From Arcuatula senhousia (lineage: Eukaryota > Mollusca > Bivalvia > Mytilida > Mytilidae), in assembly GCA_963971305.1 (NCBI GenBank), contig OZ020303.1, forward strand, positions 61,380,867 through 61,444,866: a stretch of DNA of 64,000 nucleotides. Direction: 5' to 3'. The position numbers and the translations under genes were made by a program. Positions 1 to 12,559 of this stretch are shown piece after piece. How positions within the stretch are numbered: the first letter of the stretch is position 1; each line of letters starts with the position of its first letter. A model generated the notes under the pieces. That model ran no database searches. It saw only the letters and a program-made list of their open reading frames with translations, and was not told the origin of the DNA.

Positions 1-2637
1 TCATATAAATGGAATGAAGAAGCTGCTGAATTCTTTCAGAAAACACTTGCCTCTAATAGTTTTCAAGATCAAATAAATAAATTTAACAAAACAGATCACA
101 GCAGTGATACTGATACTATGCTTTCTAAACTTAATCTAATTATTCATCAAGCAGCTGATTTGTGTCTTAAGAAAAAGAGACAAACCACTGATAATAAGAA
201 AAGAAAGCCTGCTAAAAAAGAAAAACCCAAATGGTATGACCTTAACCTCATTAAGCTGAAAAGACATCTAGATGAAAAAGAAATACTTCTCCAAAAATAT
301 AAAAGGGATCCTATAGTGAGGAACTCTTTTTATAGTCATCTGAAATTATACCATAAAGTGCGAAAGTATTTATAGAATATCATAAAAATATAGTTGACCA
401 ATTAGATGATATGAAAGATACTGATCCAAAAAAATATTGGTCTCTCTTAAATGAATTGTCACATTCGAAAAATACAAATGTATCAGAAATATCTAATACA
501 GAGTGGTTTAATTACTTTAAAAAACTAAATGAAAACTCTGATACACCAAAAACTATTTTAGATATGCTAAAAACTAAAGAAAAGGAAAAGATATTCAATG
601 AACTAGATTATGTAATTACAGATAAGGAAATAAGAGATGCTATATGCTCTCTAAAAAATAATAAGAGCAGTGGGTTTGATTCCATTATTAATGAGATGCT
701 TAAATATAGTCAAACTTATCTAGTAAAGTCTTTTAATAAGTTGTTTAATCATATAATGTCAACTGGAAATTTCCCCAAACTCTGGGCTTCAGGTTATATA
801 GTTCCAATTTACAAAAGTGGTTCTAAGGATGATCCTTTTAACTATAGAGGTATAACTATAGGTTGCAGTGTTGGTAAATTATTTACTAAAATACTGAACA
901 GTCGCTTAGAAAAATTCTTTTTAAATAATAAGATTATTAAGAGTGAACAAATTGGATTTTGTAAGAATAAAAAAACTAGTGACCACTTATTTGTATTAAA
1001 AACATTAATTGATAAATACACCCAGCAAGGAAATAAACAGTTGTATACATGTATAGTAGACTTTAAGAAAGCCTTTGATATGGTTGGCCACAATGAATTA
1101 TTTTTAAAAATGAGGCTAAATGGTATTAGTGACCACTTTTATAATATTCTAAAAGACATGTATGCTAAAACAGAATTGTGTGTCAAACTAGACTCAAGTC
1201 ATACAACAAACTTTTTTCCCTCGAGTATAGGTGTCAGGCAAGGCGATAATTTAAGCCCTAACCTGTTCAAATTATTTATATGATTATAAATGATCTGCCA
1301 GAACAATTTGATAATAGTTGTCATCCAGTTAAACTAAACAATTTAAAACTTAATTGCCTAATGTATGCAGATGATGTCATTTTAATATCTGAAAATGCTC
1401 AGGGACTACAGAATGCTTTAAATAAGCTTCAGTTATATTGTGAATATTGGGGCTTAGATGTTAATGTTAAAAAGACCAAATCATTAGTTTTTAATAATAC
1501 AGGAAGGTTAACTACTCATAAGTTTACATTCAAAGGAAACACCATTGAACAAGTTAGAAAGTATACATATTTGGGTATTACTTTCTCAGTTAATGGTAGT
1601 TTTACTAATGCGGCAATAGATGTTCATAATAAAGGATTAAAAGCTTATTTTAAATTCCGTAAATGTTTTGAAGGAAACAAACCCAAGATAAAAACTTTAA
1701 TACATGTGTTTGACCATACTGTCAAACCGGTACTTCTCTATGGAAGTGAAATTTTGGGTCTTTTCTCTGGTAAAAAACTGTTAGCGAAGACAGATTCTTT
1801 TTTTGATAAAATTTGTAAAAATCTTAAGATTGAAAATATCCACAGAAAGTTTTGTAAATATGTGTTAGAAGTACCGAAGCGTGCATCTTTTTCTGCAGTT
1901 ATGGGAGAACTTGGGAGGTATCCATTATATTTAGATGTTTTTATTAATATGATAAACTATTTTATAAGACTACATAATTGTGAGGATAATGAGGAGCTAC
2001 TACCAAATGCTCTTTCATTATCCAAAGAATTATTTGACAATGGAAAAAACTCATGGTATAGTAGCATTGATGCACTTCTTTCATACCTTGACATTAACAT
2101 CAAAACATTATTTCAACCTAAACTTAATATTAAGAAGTTTATTTTTAACAAATTAAAAATTAAATATGAATTTATTTGGCATCAGGAACTATTTAAAGAC
2201 AACCCATTAGAGGGCAAGGGAAACAAACTTCGCACTTTTAGACTATTTAAAAACATATTTAAATTTGAAAATTATTTAACAATGGAAACTATGATCAAAG
2301 AAGACTATTATCAAAATTTCGCATTAGTGCACATGATTTAGAAATCGAAAGAGGTAGATATACCGGAACCCAACAGCAGAAAAGAATATGTAAAATTTGC
2401 AAAAATTATGTTGAAGATGAGTGTCACTTTCTACTAAAATGTGAACCGCTTGAAAATGAAAGAAAAGAAATTTTGCAAATACTATCCAATAAATATAAAA
2501 ATTTTAGTTCATTAAATATTGATAACAAATTTGTTTGGTTATTGTCATCTGAGGATAAATTTGTAATAAGTAATTTATATAAATTAATTAAAAATTTAAA
2601 AAACAAAAAGGAGGCTTTACTGAGTGTAAATAACTAG
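1..2637 (+). pseudogene. LINE ORF2 reverse transcriptase, frameshifted
   Basis: This ORF would reverse-transcribe the LINE RNA at the target site. It is open from base 1 to a stop near 375, and the lysine-rich linker ends in a motif of the KPKWYDLNLIKLKRHL type. RT motifs follow: NNKSSGFD, LWASGYIVPIYKSG, YRGITIG, DFKKAFD (first catalytic Asp), GVRQGDNLSP, and YADD near 1,370 with both catalytic Asp residues kept. The C-terminus has a C-x2-C-x8-H-x4-C knuckle (about 2,391-2,444) and ends at TAG 2,635-2,637. Three frame breaks make it non-functional: near 360, near 1,275 (about 7 extra bases between the GVRQGD block and the NDLP segment), and near 2,310. The endonuclease domain would lie upstream of the window. 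Confidence 0.93.
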
Positions 2638-2903
2638 CAAACCTGTTGTATATGATTAAATAATGTCATTGTGGGCCATGTCTCTTGCTGCAGTTACTGT
2701 TATTTATGATATAAAGTGGTCACTGTGCTTGTTGAACCTTTATTAACACTCTATTATACATTACTTCATTCTGTTTATTCTATTTTATTTTATTTTATGT
2801 TTTTTTTTATATTATTCAATCATTGTACAATCACCCATAATCATTGTATGAAATTAACACTAATTGTACTGCCTGAAAGGGCGATTTAATTATCAAATAA
2901 ACA

Positions 2904-2927
2904 TATCTTATCTTATCTTATCTTATC
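2904..2927 (+). repeat. LINE 3' tail, (TATCT)n
   Basis: About five copies of the TATCT/TCTTA pentamer directly follow the LINE 3' UTR. This is the simple-repeat tail expected at the 3' terminus of a non-poly(A) LINE. It fixes the element boundary. Confidence 0.85.
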
Positions 2928-2928
2928 A

Positions 2929-3637
2929 TGGCAAAAATGAATTTTGACGAATTGTGGAGATAGTTTGTCATGAAATTTGTTGTCTCACATACATTGTACT
3001 TTATCCATTTATACAGCTAACTACATTCCTGGATTTTTGAAATAAGGTTTGAAACAACAATAAACATGAATATAGCGTAATCACACTAACCGTTCAAAGT
3101 AAACAAAACTCCTCTGGAAAGTCTCCAAACAAATTTTCTTGCATAATCAAACATTATGACTTAGGACATTCAGGTGGTCCTGCATGGGCAAGTGATTAAA
3201 TAATGATCTTTTTGAATTGAAATTTCAAGATTGATCACTTTTGCAAAGATGCAAAAGCATTCTTTACTTTGTTAATTAAGTGAATAGGGACCACTGTATG
3301 ATGTAATTACTTTTGGTCTTTTTCAGAGCAAGACTGGTTTATTAATATTGTATATATAATAACTGAGAATCTGAATGAATAATAAAACAATTTTTCCCTT
3401 ATACATGTATTTTGGCTTGCATAATATTCCTATTATCATGTAAATGTAATTGCATAATTAATCATGAACAAACTTTATAAATATCACAACTATTAAAGCC
3501 ATGTAAGCAACATGTTATTACGCTTTAAAAAGTGTGCTTGACTATCATGACTATTAACAACATGTGCATGCTTGCTTCTAATAAAAAGTCTTCATAATTT
3601 GTGTTCACTAACATTAAGCTATCCTGTTTTTTTTTAG
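2929..3637. other. Intron of the Ldh2-family gene, no further feature seen
   Basis: AT-rich sequence between the LINE tail and the first visible exon. A polypyrimidine tract and AG at 3,636-3,637 form the acceptor. No coding segment or repeat was recognised. Confidence 0.6.
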
Positions 3638-4154
3638 ATATGTATGTTAGAGATGTAGAGTCAGGAATAACAGCAACTGATAAAGACCCAACAACTTTGA
3701 AGGAGTCACCAGCAACAGCATTGGTAGATGGTCAAAATGTTCTTGGTCCTGTCGTAGGGGACTATTGTATGGACCTAGCAATACTGAAAGCTAAAGATAC
3801 TGGCATTGGATGGGTCACTGCTAGAGGTTTGACAATTAAATTATGGTCCATTTTACACTAATATGGTCATTGTCCATTTTACATGAATATTTATACATGT
3901 ACTATAACTAATGAGGGGCGGTGAATATAGCATTATTCGACACAAGTGACATTAAAATTGATATTCGTCACCCAGAATTATACTATTTATTATACAGATA
4001 AATTGAATAATCGTGACAAACATATCATTTAAATAATGAAAACAAATGCAATTATTGATTGATGAATTGTATATCGCGTACTAATCTATGTTACCTATTT
4101 TCTAATCTCCATGTGGGTTATTTAAATTCACACCCCAGTTAGATAAATCTTAGA

Positions 4155-4185
<31 letters not shown>

Positions 4186-7100
4186 ATACTAAGATAAATC
4201 TTGTAATTCATTCAGTGAAATCACAATATTTCATCTATTTCTATATAATAAGATCATTTATCTGAAGCAACAGCTGATAAAATTTTAAATATGGCACTGC
4301 TATTTGGTCTGACATTAAAATTTATCAGTTTGTATAAAATAAACTAGCTGACTCTCACCTTGATTTTTTTACTCTGAGGGTATAGCAATTGGATTTATAT
4401 ACATTTATGTATTATGTTTTAAAAAAAGTTATTCCAATGACTTGACCATCAGGGTAAAAAAACATCCAGGTGAGAGTAAGTTTATCTCAAACCAGTTGAT
4501 AGATTTGAATGAACAAGTTGAATTGCGACATTGAACATTATATCATCTGATACTTAAGAGAAATGACAAATGTCATGTTCAATAAACATTAAAAGTTTCT
4601 TATTTTTGAATTAACATAAAAAAAATTGCTGAATACATAGTTTTAAAGCTGTAAAGCTCTGCCTAATTGATTAAACTGGATTTCTCAGGTACCAATTCTT
4701 CATAAAAACCATGATACATACTTCTACATAATGACATGAACTACATGTATTACCAATGGTGTATATGAGAAAAGAAATTATGTCAAACTTTTAGCTGAGT
4801 AAGAGATCAATGTCTTAATGACATATTTTGTTGACTTACAAAATTTCTTTGCTTTTTTGTGTTTAACAATCATGATTAATTTGTAAAATGCAATTAAACT
4901 GCCGTTGATATCTAATCATTTATAACAATGTTTTAGTGTTAATATTAATTTCTTTGTTAGGTTCAAATCATTTTGGTATAGCTGGTTGGTATGGGATAAA
5001 AGCAGTTGATCAAGGGCTTATAGTGAGTAAATTTGTTTATTGTTCAACATGGAATATTGTAATCGATTCTTTTTATTGTCCAAAAAGCTCTATGGTAAAT
5101 ACCACTATCAACATATCAAAATTGTAATACAAGTAGGTTTTTGGTAATACATAAAGGCTTTTGAAAAATTGATGCAAAGGAGGGGGATTTCATATGATTA
5201 GTACTTCTTCCCAAGACAGTTACCAAACTGCTCTGAATACCCACAAAATTGGGTCAAAATATTTATTATTGAATGCTGTATATTTTCAGGGCATGTCTTT
5301 CACCAATACCTCTCCATTACAAGTCCCAACAAGATCTCGAAAGGTAAGAGTTTCCCCAACATTGTAAAAAAAAAATCCAATGTCCTTTTCAAGTCAGTCA
5401 GCCATCTACTTCCTGTTTTCTGGATAGTCAAATGAAGCTATTCTTAGCATAACTTTGTGCAGCCGCTTGTTTCATTCTATAAGCAAATCATGTTTGACTA
5501 AGTATTTTTTTTTACTAAACTTTGATACATGCATAATTCATATCTTTACATGTGCTTCATAGAAAGTGTGATGATATAAGTTCAAACAAAAGATTGCTTT
5601 TTTGTGAAAAAAAAAATATTAGGATGCTTTAAAAAGTTTTTATAGAACACTGTGTAAAATGGAATGAATATATTTTTCAGCCAACCTTAGGAACTAACCC
5701 TATATGTTTAGCAGCCCCAGCAAACAATGGTGACAGCTTTGTGTTAGATATGGCAACAACAACAGTAGCATTGGGTAAAGTAGGTTTATCAAAATGTAGC
5801 AACAGTTTTGATGTATCTTGTACAGTAACATTGCTATTAGGGGTCAAAAAGGGGGCAACACCAAAAAAATCGACTTTTTTATTTTTGGTCGGATTTTCAA
5901 AATCTTTTTTTCATTGGAATCCTTGTAAAAATCCCTGACTGCATTTTACAATCAGATTTGCATTATCTCATACTGATTTCAAGAATTTAGGGGTTAAAGG
6001 GGCCAAAAACGACAATTATAAGAGTTTGTCTTGGTAAATGGTCTTATTAAAAAATTAATTGTAGTGGGCTGACCAATTGTTACATTGTTTTAAAATGATG
6101 TTTCTAACCACAAGAGAAAGTTTCCTCATGTATTAAGGGGTTTTGGCTCCTACCATTTCAAAAAAAAAGGGACCAAAAGGGGGAAACTGGATGTTAAGAC
6201 GAAACTCTGTAGAACATTATCTTTCATACAATTTGTCAATTTTTTTCTTTGTAATCCTCAATAAACTCTGTAAGGAAATTATAACAACAGTTTTGAAGTA
6301 TCTGTTCTGTTACATTGCTTTCAGGGGTCAAAAAGGGGCCACACCCCAAAAATTGACTTTTTTATTTGTGGTCCAATTTTGAAAATCTTTTTTTCATTGG
6401 AATCCTTGTAAAATCCATGCCATCATTTTCCATTCAGGTTAGCAATATCTCTTACCAATTTGGGGAAATAAGGGATGAAAGGGACCAAAAGTGCATTATG
6501 AGTTTTCCTTGAAGGTTTGTATAGACTACATAAATGTGTAAACAAAATTCAAATATGCAATTCCAAGTCCCCCAAAGAATGCATGTGTCAAAATGCTTTG
6601 TGAGTCCACCATGGGCTGCATGTGTCCAAAGTATTTGAAAATCCATATTGGGCAGCAAATGTACAGGGTTCAACTTGTTGCGGTCATATCATGCTGTGCT
6701 CGGGGTAGCTTTTTATTATAACATGATTGAAAGCTAAAAATTTTGATTTTTTTTTAGGTAAGTTTAGTTTAAACATATTTTATTTGCAAATATACAAATA
6801 TTGGATAGGACTCGAGTTATTCCAACTCACAAGGTCTTCTCCATACATTTTTACAACATACAAACAATTGTGGTACAGATAACGACAAGTGTAATACATA
6901 CAATTTTGATTTACATAAGAACAAAACAAAAAACCGAAGAATGAAAAAGAGGAAAAAATAAAATTAGGTAAGTTAAACACCTGAACATAGACTTTGCAAA
7001 ATGTCAGTACAAAATTAAAAAAAAATTATTCATTGGTCTGAAAAAAATCTTTAACTTAAAAATTTCCTTCACTATAAAGTTTTATTTACCGATAGTTATG

Positions 7101-10100
7101 AAAGTGTCACATTCAATGTCAGACGTTTTAATTTCTTTGTTTATGCATAAAATGGACAGATTTAGGACAATTTTTAATTAGACCTTACTTTTTCAGATTG
7201 AACTACATGACAGAAAACAGATTCCTATACCAGATGGATGGGGAGTGGATAGTCAAGGAAAGGTATAAATGTTATAAAATGCTGAGGTTTGAATTTGTAT
7301 GAGACTACAGTCCTGACCAAAAGTCAGCAGAAAAAAAATGATGCAGTTTTACATATAAAACAACCAAAGTGACAAGTGTGGAAAAAGTTCATCTCTAAAA
7401 ATAAAACAGAAAATAACCTGCATCTTGCATAGAAAATGAAAGATGGTACATGTATTGGAAAAAGTTCGAAACGACAACAAATTTAGCAAAAAACATATGT
7501 TAGAATTTGTAAAATGAGGGGCATCTTGTAGGGTTAACAGAAAGTACAAAGTAAATATTTAAGAACAGTTAATTTCTTATTTCAAGTCAATCAGCTTTGA
7601 TGTAAGACACATAGTTTTATGGTTAGTGTATAAAGATTGAATTTCTTATTTTTTTACACTCCAAATCTTTTTTGTCCAGATTTTATGGAGTGAAAAATCT
7701 GGGTTATAGAATTGTGAATGTCAGGTGGTGGGTGATTAGGGAAATAATGTTCGTTACAGTTTTCTCAGCAACTTCTATTCACAACCTCTTGATGTTTGGA
7801 ATGCAGCATGTGGGATTTGAGGTCTGTCATTTACCTATTTCCTGTTCAACAAAGTCTAGACATTTTTGACTTTGACTGATTTTAAAGACTTATAAAGAAA
7901 TCTTTTTTATTGTGTGATAAACTTTATAGAACCTTTAAAAAATAATATTTGCTATAAACACACAATAAAGGTGTCAAATAACAAATTCTGTTTATAATAC
8001 CAGGTTCATTACATGTAAAATATGAATTTGTAAATTTAATGTTTATAGATGTCTAATGACCCCAAGCCGGTAGTTGAATCAGGTGGATTAATGCCACTTG
8101 GTGGCTCAGAGCTCACAGGTTTGAATTATTTGATATACTTGCAAATAGCCACAAAAATATAAACAATAAAATCTGATAAGGTGTTTAATGATGAATTTTC
8201 ATTGTTTTGCCACTTCAACTTTCTATGCCTTAGAGAGGAGACTTACATGGAAAAAAAACTAAAACATTTCTAATTGCATAAATAAACCATTTTGATATAA
8301 GAATTTTGTCCTTTAAAAGCCATCATCAGTATCCCATAACTTTCTCTGTTGCATTGTGATTGTCTTCTCTTCTTTTTGACAAGCTTTTAAGAAGAAAATT
8401 GGGATGTAGAATTTTTTGGTGATACTGATGAATCTTAAGGCCAAATCATTTTGTAAATGGTTTATTTATGTATAATTCCATATGGATTTTTAACAAACAT
8501 TAATAAACATTTCTATTAAAAATATGAAAGAAATTATTTAAATGAAAGCTTTACAGTATACAATTAAATTGTACAAGAAAATTTCAAAATATTTTTCAAT
8601 GACAGAAAAATTATATGCATTCATGATTCAGATATCTAACAAACGTGTTTAATAAACTATGGTCTTAATCTCTTATTTTTAAGGTGGATATAAAGGCTAT
8701 GGCCTGGCCATGTTGGTAGAAATATTCTGTGGAATTCTCTCAGGGGCAGACTATGGTCCAAACATTAGAAGATGGAAAAGTACTGAAAAAGTTGCTAATT
8801 TGGTAGGTATAACGAAAACAATTACATAAAGTGCCAGGCAGACATTAGAGAGGGTAGGCCAATTTAAAAAAAAAATCCAAGATTGCATCCGCTTCCACCC
8901 TGATTTGTTCAGCCCCTTTAAAAAAATATTTATCGATTTTTGTCTCGCCTGCGAAGAATAGTCCTGGAAGGCGAGACATAGGTATTACTTTCCGGCGGCA
9001 GTGGCGTAAAATTTTTTGTAAGACTTTTGTGGACAATGAATAAAAGGAAAAGTATAATAGCTAGGCATCTGGTATTTGGTATACAGACAGTTCAGGTTAT
9101 GGTCTACACAACTGTCACCATGACCTCATTTTAATGCTACAATGACTCTGTGAACTTGTGACGATGAATTGCTGGTAAAGTATAATAGCTAGGCATCTGA
9201 TATTTGGTATACAGACACTTTTAGTGTTTATATCAAGAAATGAAAGCTTAGGTTGTTGATTTTAGTGATGGTGCCGGCAGGTGAGACATACTTTTAGTGG
9301 CCACACTTGTTGTTAATTTTCTTCTTAATGGCAGAGAATTTTATCAAAGTGAATAAAAAATAAATTTCCCCCACTGGCCCCTTTTTTCAAGAAATTTGAA
9401 TGAGAATCTAGGAATTATTTTATTTTGGACTTATCAAAATGAGTGTGTTTATTTTGTTAACAAATAAATTTTATTAAAATACTGCAATAAGATATGCCAA
9501 AAAAAAAATTTCATATCCCAATGACAAATTGTCTATGGGGAAACACCCACTTTTTACAGGAAGTGACACCATTTTTATGGCCCGACCACGTATGTGGATT
9601 GGCCATATATTTTACCCTTGTCCGTCCGTCCGTAACACTTTGGTTAAGTTCTTGGTTAAGGTCCATTACTCGGGTACTAGATGTTGGGGGTCAATGATAT
9701 TTTGCCACCAGATGGGTCTTGGGTAGGGCTACACCACCCATTAGAAATTAGGTCATGGTGACCTATATTTTATGCATGAACGACTTCGGTTAAGTTCTTG
9801 GTTAAGGTCCATATCTTGGATACTAGATGTTGGGGGTCAATGATATTTCACAACTAGATGTGTCTTAGGTAAGGTGACACCACCCACTAGAAATTAGGTC
9901 CCTGTGACCTATATTTTACGCATGAATGACTTTGGTTAAGTTCTTGGTTAAGGTCCATATCTCAGATACTACCAGTCAATGGTATTTCACCACTAGATGT
10001 GTCTTGGGTAACATGACATCACCCACTAGAAATTAGGTCACTGTGACCTATATTTTATCCATGAACAACTTCGGTTAAATTCTTGGTTAAGGTCCATAAC

Positions 10101-12074
10101 TTGGATACTAGATGTTTGGGGTCAATGATATTTCACCACTAGATGTGTCTTGGGTAAGGTGACACCATCCACTAGAAATGAGGTCACTGTGACCTATATT
10201 TTACGCATGAATGACTTTGATCAATTTCTTGGTAAAGGTCAATATCCCAGGTAAAACACATTGAGGGTCAATGATATTTCAAGAAAGGGAGGGCCATTCT
10301 TTGGCTCATAGACTTATTTTCTAGTTTCCTTCTTTTTTTAATAAAATTTGCAATGAATTTGTTATGAAAATTATTTTATAAGGAATGACTGTAATATATT
10401 TTTTTTTCATTAGAGATATGAAAAAAAATTGTTTTGTTCCGATTATACAATGTGCAAAAGAAATCATTATTTTAAATCTACAAAGTCCTAATTGTTGTTT
10501 AGTTCCCTAAAATTAACAATCTATCTTACTCTAATTCATTCACTGGGTTGAATGCGGCTTATTATGTCAGTCTTTTGGACAGATTTGAATAAAGGAGTTG
10601 AAAATAATTGATCTGTTAATAAAGGAAATAACAAAATTACCAACTTGATCAATCTCAAATGTCCATTAGAAAAGACAAAACAAGGAAGACATACCGGAGA
10701 AACTGAAGAATGCCATGGATCTGACTTGGTACAAGCATTTCAAAAGAAATGGAGGGTTAAGCCAGGTTTTATGGCACGCCAAACCTCCCCCTTCCATTGT
10801 GATCTTTGGGTCCGGTAGTTACACAAAACAACATAGATATGAAGACATAATAGCCAATTGGGTTCTATGTATTTCTTATGCTATTTATTTTTTTTATATT
10901 TAAGGGTCAATGTTTTGTGGCAATAGATCCAGATTGTTTTGCCCCAGGGTTTACAGACAGACTGACAGATTTAATGAAGGATTGTAGAAATCTTACACCA
11001 GTATGTATGTAATATAAAAATGAAAAAAAATTCTCAAACTCTTATAAATGATTCAAATTTTTGACAGTTTTTTATTTTTATTTACTGATTTTATGCATAC
11101 GTATACTTCAAGCAAGAACTATCATGATCTTCATTTACCAAAATAAAAAAATGACCATGTATGATGTCAGAGATATTTGTTAAAAAAATATTTTAGAATT
11201 AAAAAAAAACGCTAAAATTACATGTTATCTTAATCTTTCTAAGGGGTTCTCTTATATGTTTTGAAATATCACCACACATGGAAATAAAATTCAAATTACA
11301 TGTATGTATTTTGACAATGCACCAAGTAGATTTAATAGGTTTTTCGCTAGGCAACTATCTTTAGACATATTGGTTGTACTGTTTATTTATAGGCTGAAGG
11401 TGAAGAGGATACAGTATTAGTGGCAGGTGACCCAGAAAGACGACACATGGACATTTGTGACAGAAGAGGAGGGATACCCTACCATCCTAACCAGATAGAA
11501 TTTGGGGTAAAATATATGTCCATAGCTAATGTTCTCTCCAGGTGTATCGATGCTGATAAAATTGCAAATATTCTCACATAAATAAAAACTTTATAAGTAA
11601 TATGAAAAAGCATGGCCTTAAAAGCTCATGTAGATGAATCAAATATGGGTCGATAGGACAAGATATTTTTGGAGGATGCGATCTTATTTCGTGCTGTTTT
11701 TTATAACGGATGCATAGACTTTTTGAAAACTTCCAGGATATCCTTTTTAAATGACAGATAGAATTTTTTGCCATCATATTTTGAGACACGTGACATTTGG
11801 CAGAATATGAATAATTAAGAGCTTCGCTAGGCTTGCATATAAATATCTTTCATTTTAAAAATACCCATTTGAGTAAAAAAGTGAGTTTTGTGTTTTGTGC
11901 TGTTATAAAATAAATACACAATATATACATGATATATAAACAAAAGTTTTGGGTTTTTTGCTGTGTGTAGCCTTCCTTCATATTTTTTGTCTGTCTAATG
12001 AGTTTTTTCTCTTTTTTTAGGTTGAATTAGCCAACACATTAAAAGTGGATCCAATGAAGATATTGCCTAGATAA
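3638..12074 (+). CDS. Malate/L-lactate dehydrogenase-family (Ldh2-type) oxidoreductase, 10 exons, 5' partial
   Basis: Probable cytosolic NAD(P)-dependent 2-hydroxyacid dehydrogenase of the Ldh2/MDH2 family, a fold distinct from classical Rossmann malate dehydrogenases. The true substrate cannot be read from sequence. Exons: 3,638-3,826; 4,961-5,022; 5,290-5,343; 5,681-5,779; 7,197-7,262; 8,049-8,118; 8,684-8,802; 10,905-11,000; 11,393-11,506; 12,021-12,074. Every intron is GT..AG and all phases agree, giving 306 codons plus TAA. Family signatures in order: [68 protein letters not shown]. The family is about 340-370 residues, so roughly 40-60 N-terminal residues lie on one or more exons upstream. 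The first base of the opening codon comes from that missing exon. No frameshift or stop was found, so the gene looks intact. Confidence 0.93.
3827..4960. other. Intron 1 of the visible Ldh2 gene, with an (AAAT)n microsatellite
   Basis: Non-coding, AT-rich. It contains about nine copies of AAAT/ATAA at 4,154-4,188. Nothing else was recognised. Confidence 0.6.
4154..4188. repeat. (ATAA)n microsatellite
   Basis: About nine uninterrupted tetranucleotide units in an intron; likely polymorphic. Confidence 0.9.
5825..6490 (+). repeat. Intronic interspersed repeat, two tandem units
   Basis: Two units about 480 bp apart share the order GGGTCAAAAAGGGG..CAACACC, a GACTTTTTTATTTTTGGTC-like block, a TTTTTTTCATTGGAATCCTTG block and a closing GGG..AAAGGGACCAAAA block. 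Short open frames here merely read through the repeat. It lies in the intron after exon 4 of the Ldh2 gene. Confidence 0.7.
8934..9310 (+). repeat. GTCTCGCC-ended interspersed repeat (copy 1)
   Basis: Begins with a hairpin formed by GTCTCGCCT and AGGCGAGAC (8,942-8,977). Two short units follow, containing TATAATAGCTAGGCATCTG and TTTGGTATACAGACA. It ends near a degenerate GGTGAGACATAC. The same termini recur at 16,220-16,775 and at 46,330-46,340, which defines a family. It lies in the intron before exon 8 of the Ldh2 gene. Confidence 0.7.
9575..10325 (+). repeat. Nuclear-receptor-palindrome repeat family, copy 1 (about 5 units)
   Basis: Starts GGCCCGACCACGTATGTGG and ends ..CATAGACTTATTTTCTAG. 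In between are tandem units of about 150 bp, each with GGTTAAGGTCCATAT, GATGTTGGGGGTCAATGATA, TAGATGTGTCTTGGGTAA and AAATTAGGTCA. Within the units the 15 bp palindrome AGGTCAnnnTGACCT is perfect at 9,750-9,764, 10,035-10,049 and 10,181-10,195, with one mismatch at 9,896-9,910. The same element lies reversed at 18,068-19,124. Confidence 0.85.
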
Positions 12075-12520
12075 ACAGACTCTTTGTATTGTCTAAGAAT
12101 GTTGTAAAAGCAGTGCCATCATGTGATATTTTATTAAATACTTTCATTATTATTCAAAGGGAATCAAATTTCGTGGTTTTTGTGATTGATTACCAGCCAC
12201 CAAAATAAGAGTCCAATGAAATGTTAATTTTATATTGATTTCTTTAAACAGAATTTGCAAACAATAAAATGTCTTTAGTGGGGAAACCACAAAAAATTAT
12301 CTCCCACAAAATATGAATGAATCCACAGTATCTTGTTAACAAATACATATGTATAATTACTGTTTTTTTACCTCATACATTTTGTCTTTTTCTTATGCAA
12401 AATTATTTGAAATTTTTATTTTAAATTAATTTGTTTCTTGTTATAATTGCATATTGATTTTGTATTTTAAATCATAAAATCATTATTTATATTTTTATGA
12501 AATTTGATTTTTATAATAAA
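12075..12520 (+). other. 3' UTR of the Ldh2 gene, poly(A) signals and embedded MITE-like sequence
   Basis: AATAAA hexamers occur at 12,263-12,268 and 12,515-12,520, so transcripts probably end shortly after one of them. The segment 12,165-12,335 contains TTTCGTGGTTTTTG and ends AATGAATCCACAGTAT. It resembles the TACTGTGG-ended MITE at 17,794, which suggests that a MITE supplied part of this 3' UTR. Which signal is used cannot be told from sequence. Confidence 0.55.
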
Positions 12521-12559
12521 TATGATTAAAATATATATATCCATTTTTAAAAAATATTG

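Larger units (their letters stand above)
1..2928 (+). mobile_element. LINE retrotransposon, 3' portion, decayed
   Basis: The window opens inside the second ORF of a non-LTR retrotransposon, upstream of the reverse transcriptase. The order is linker, RT domain, C-terminal CCHC knuckle, short AT-rich 3' UTR, and a pentanucleotide tail at 2,904-2,927. The tail marks the 3' terminus. The element lies in the same orientation as the oxidoreductase gene that follows and must sit in an intron of it, because the N-terminal exon(s) of that gene are missing downstream. The clade is not assigned; the tail and the CCHC end are compatible with several invertebrate LINE clades. Confidence 0.92.

Noticed and set aside
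9494..9726. Two overlapping frames at the start of the receptor-palindrome repeat
   Set aside because: Non-coding repeat; the reversed copy at 19,000-19,124 does not keep either frame.
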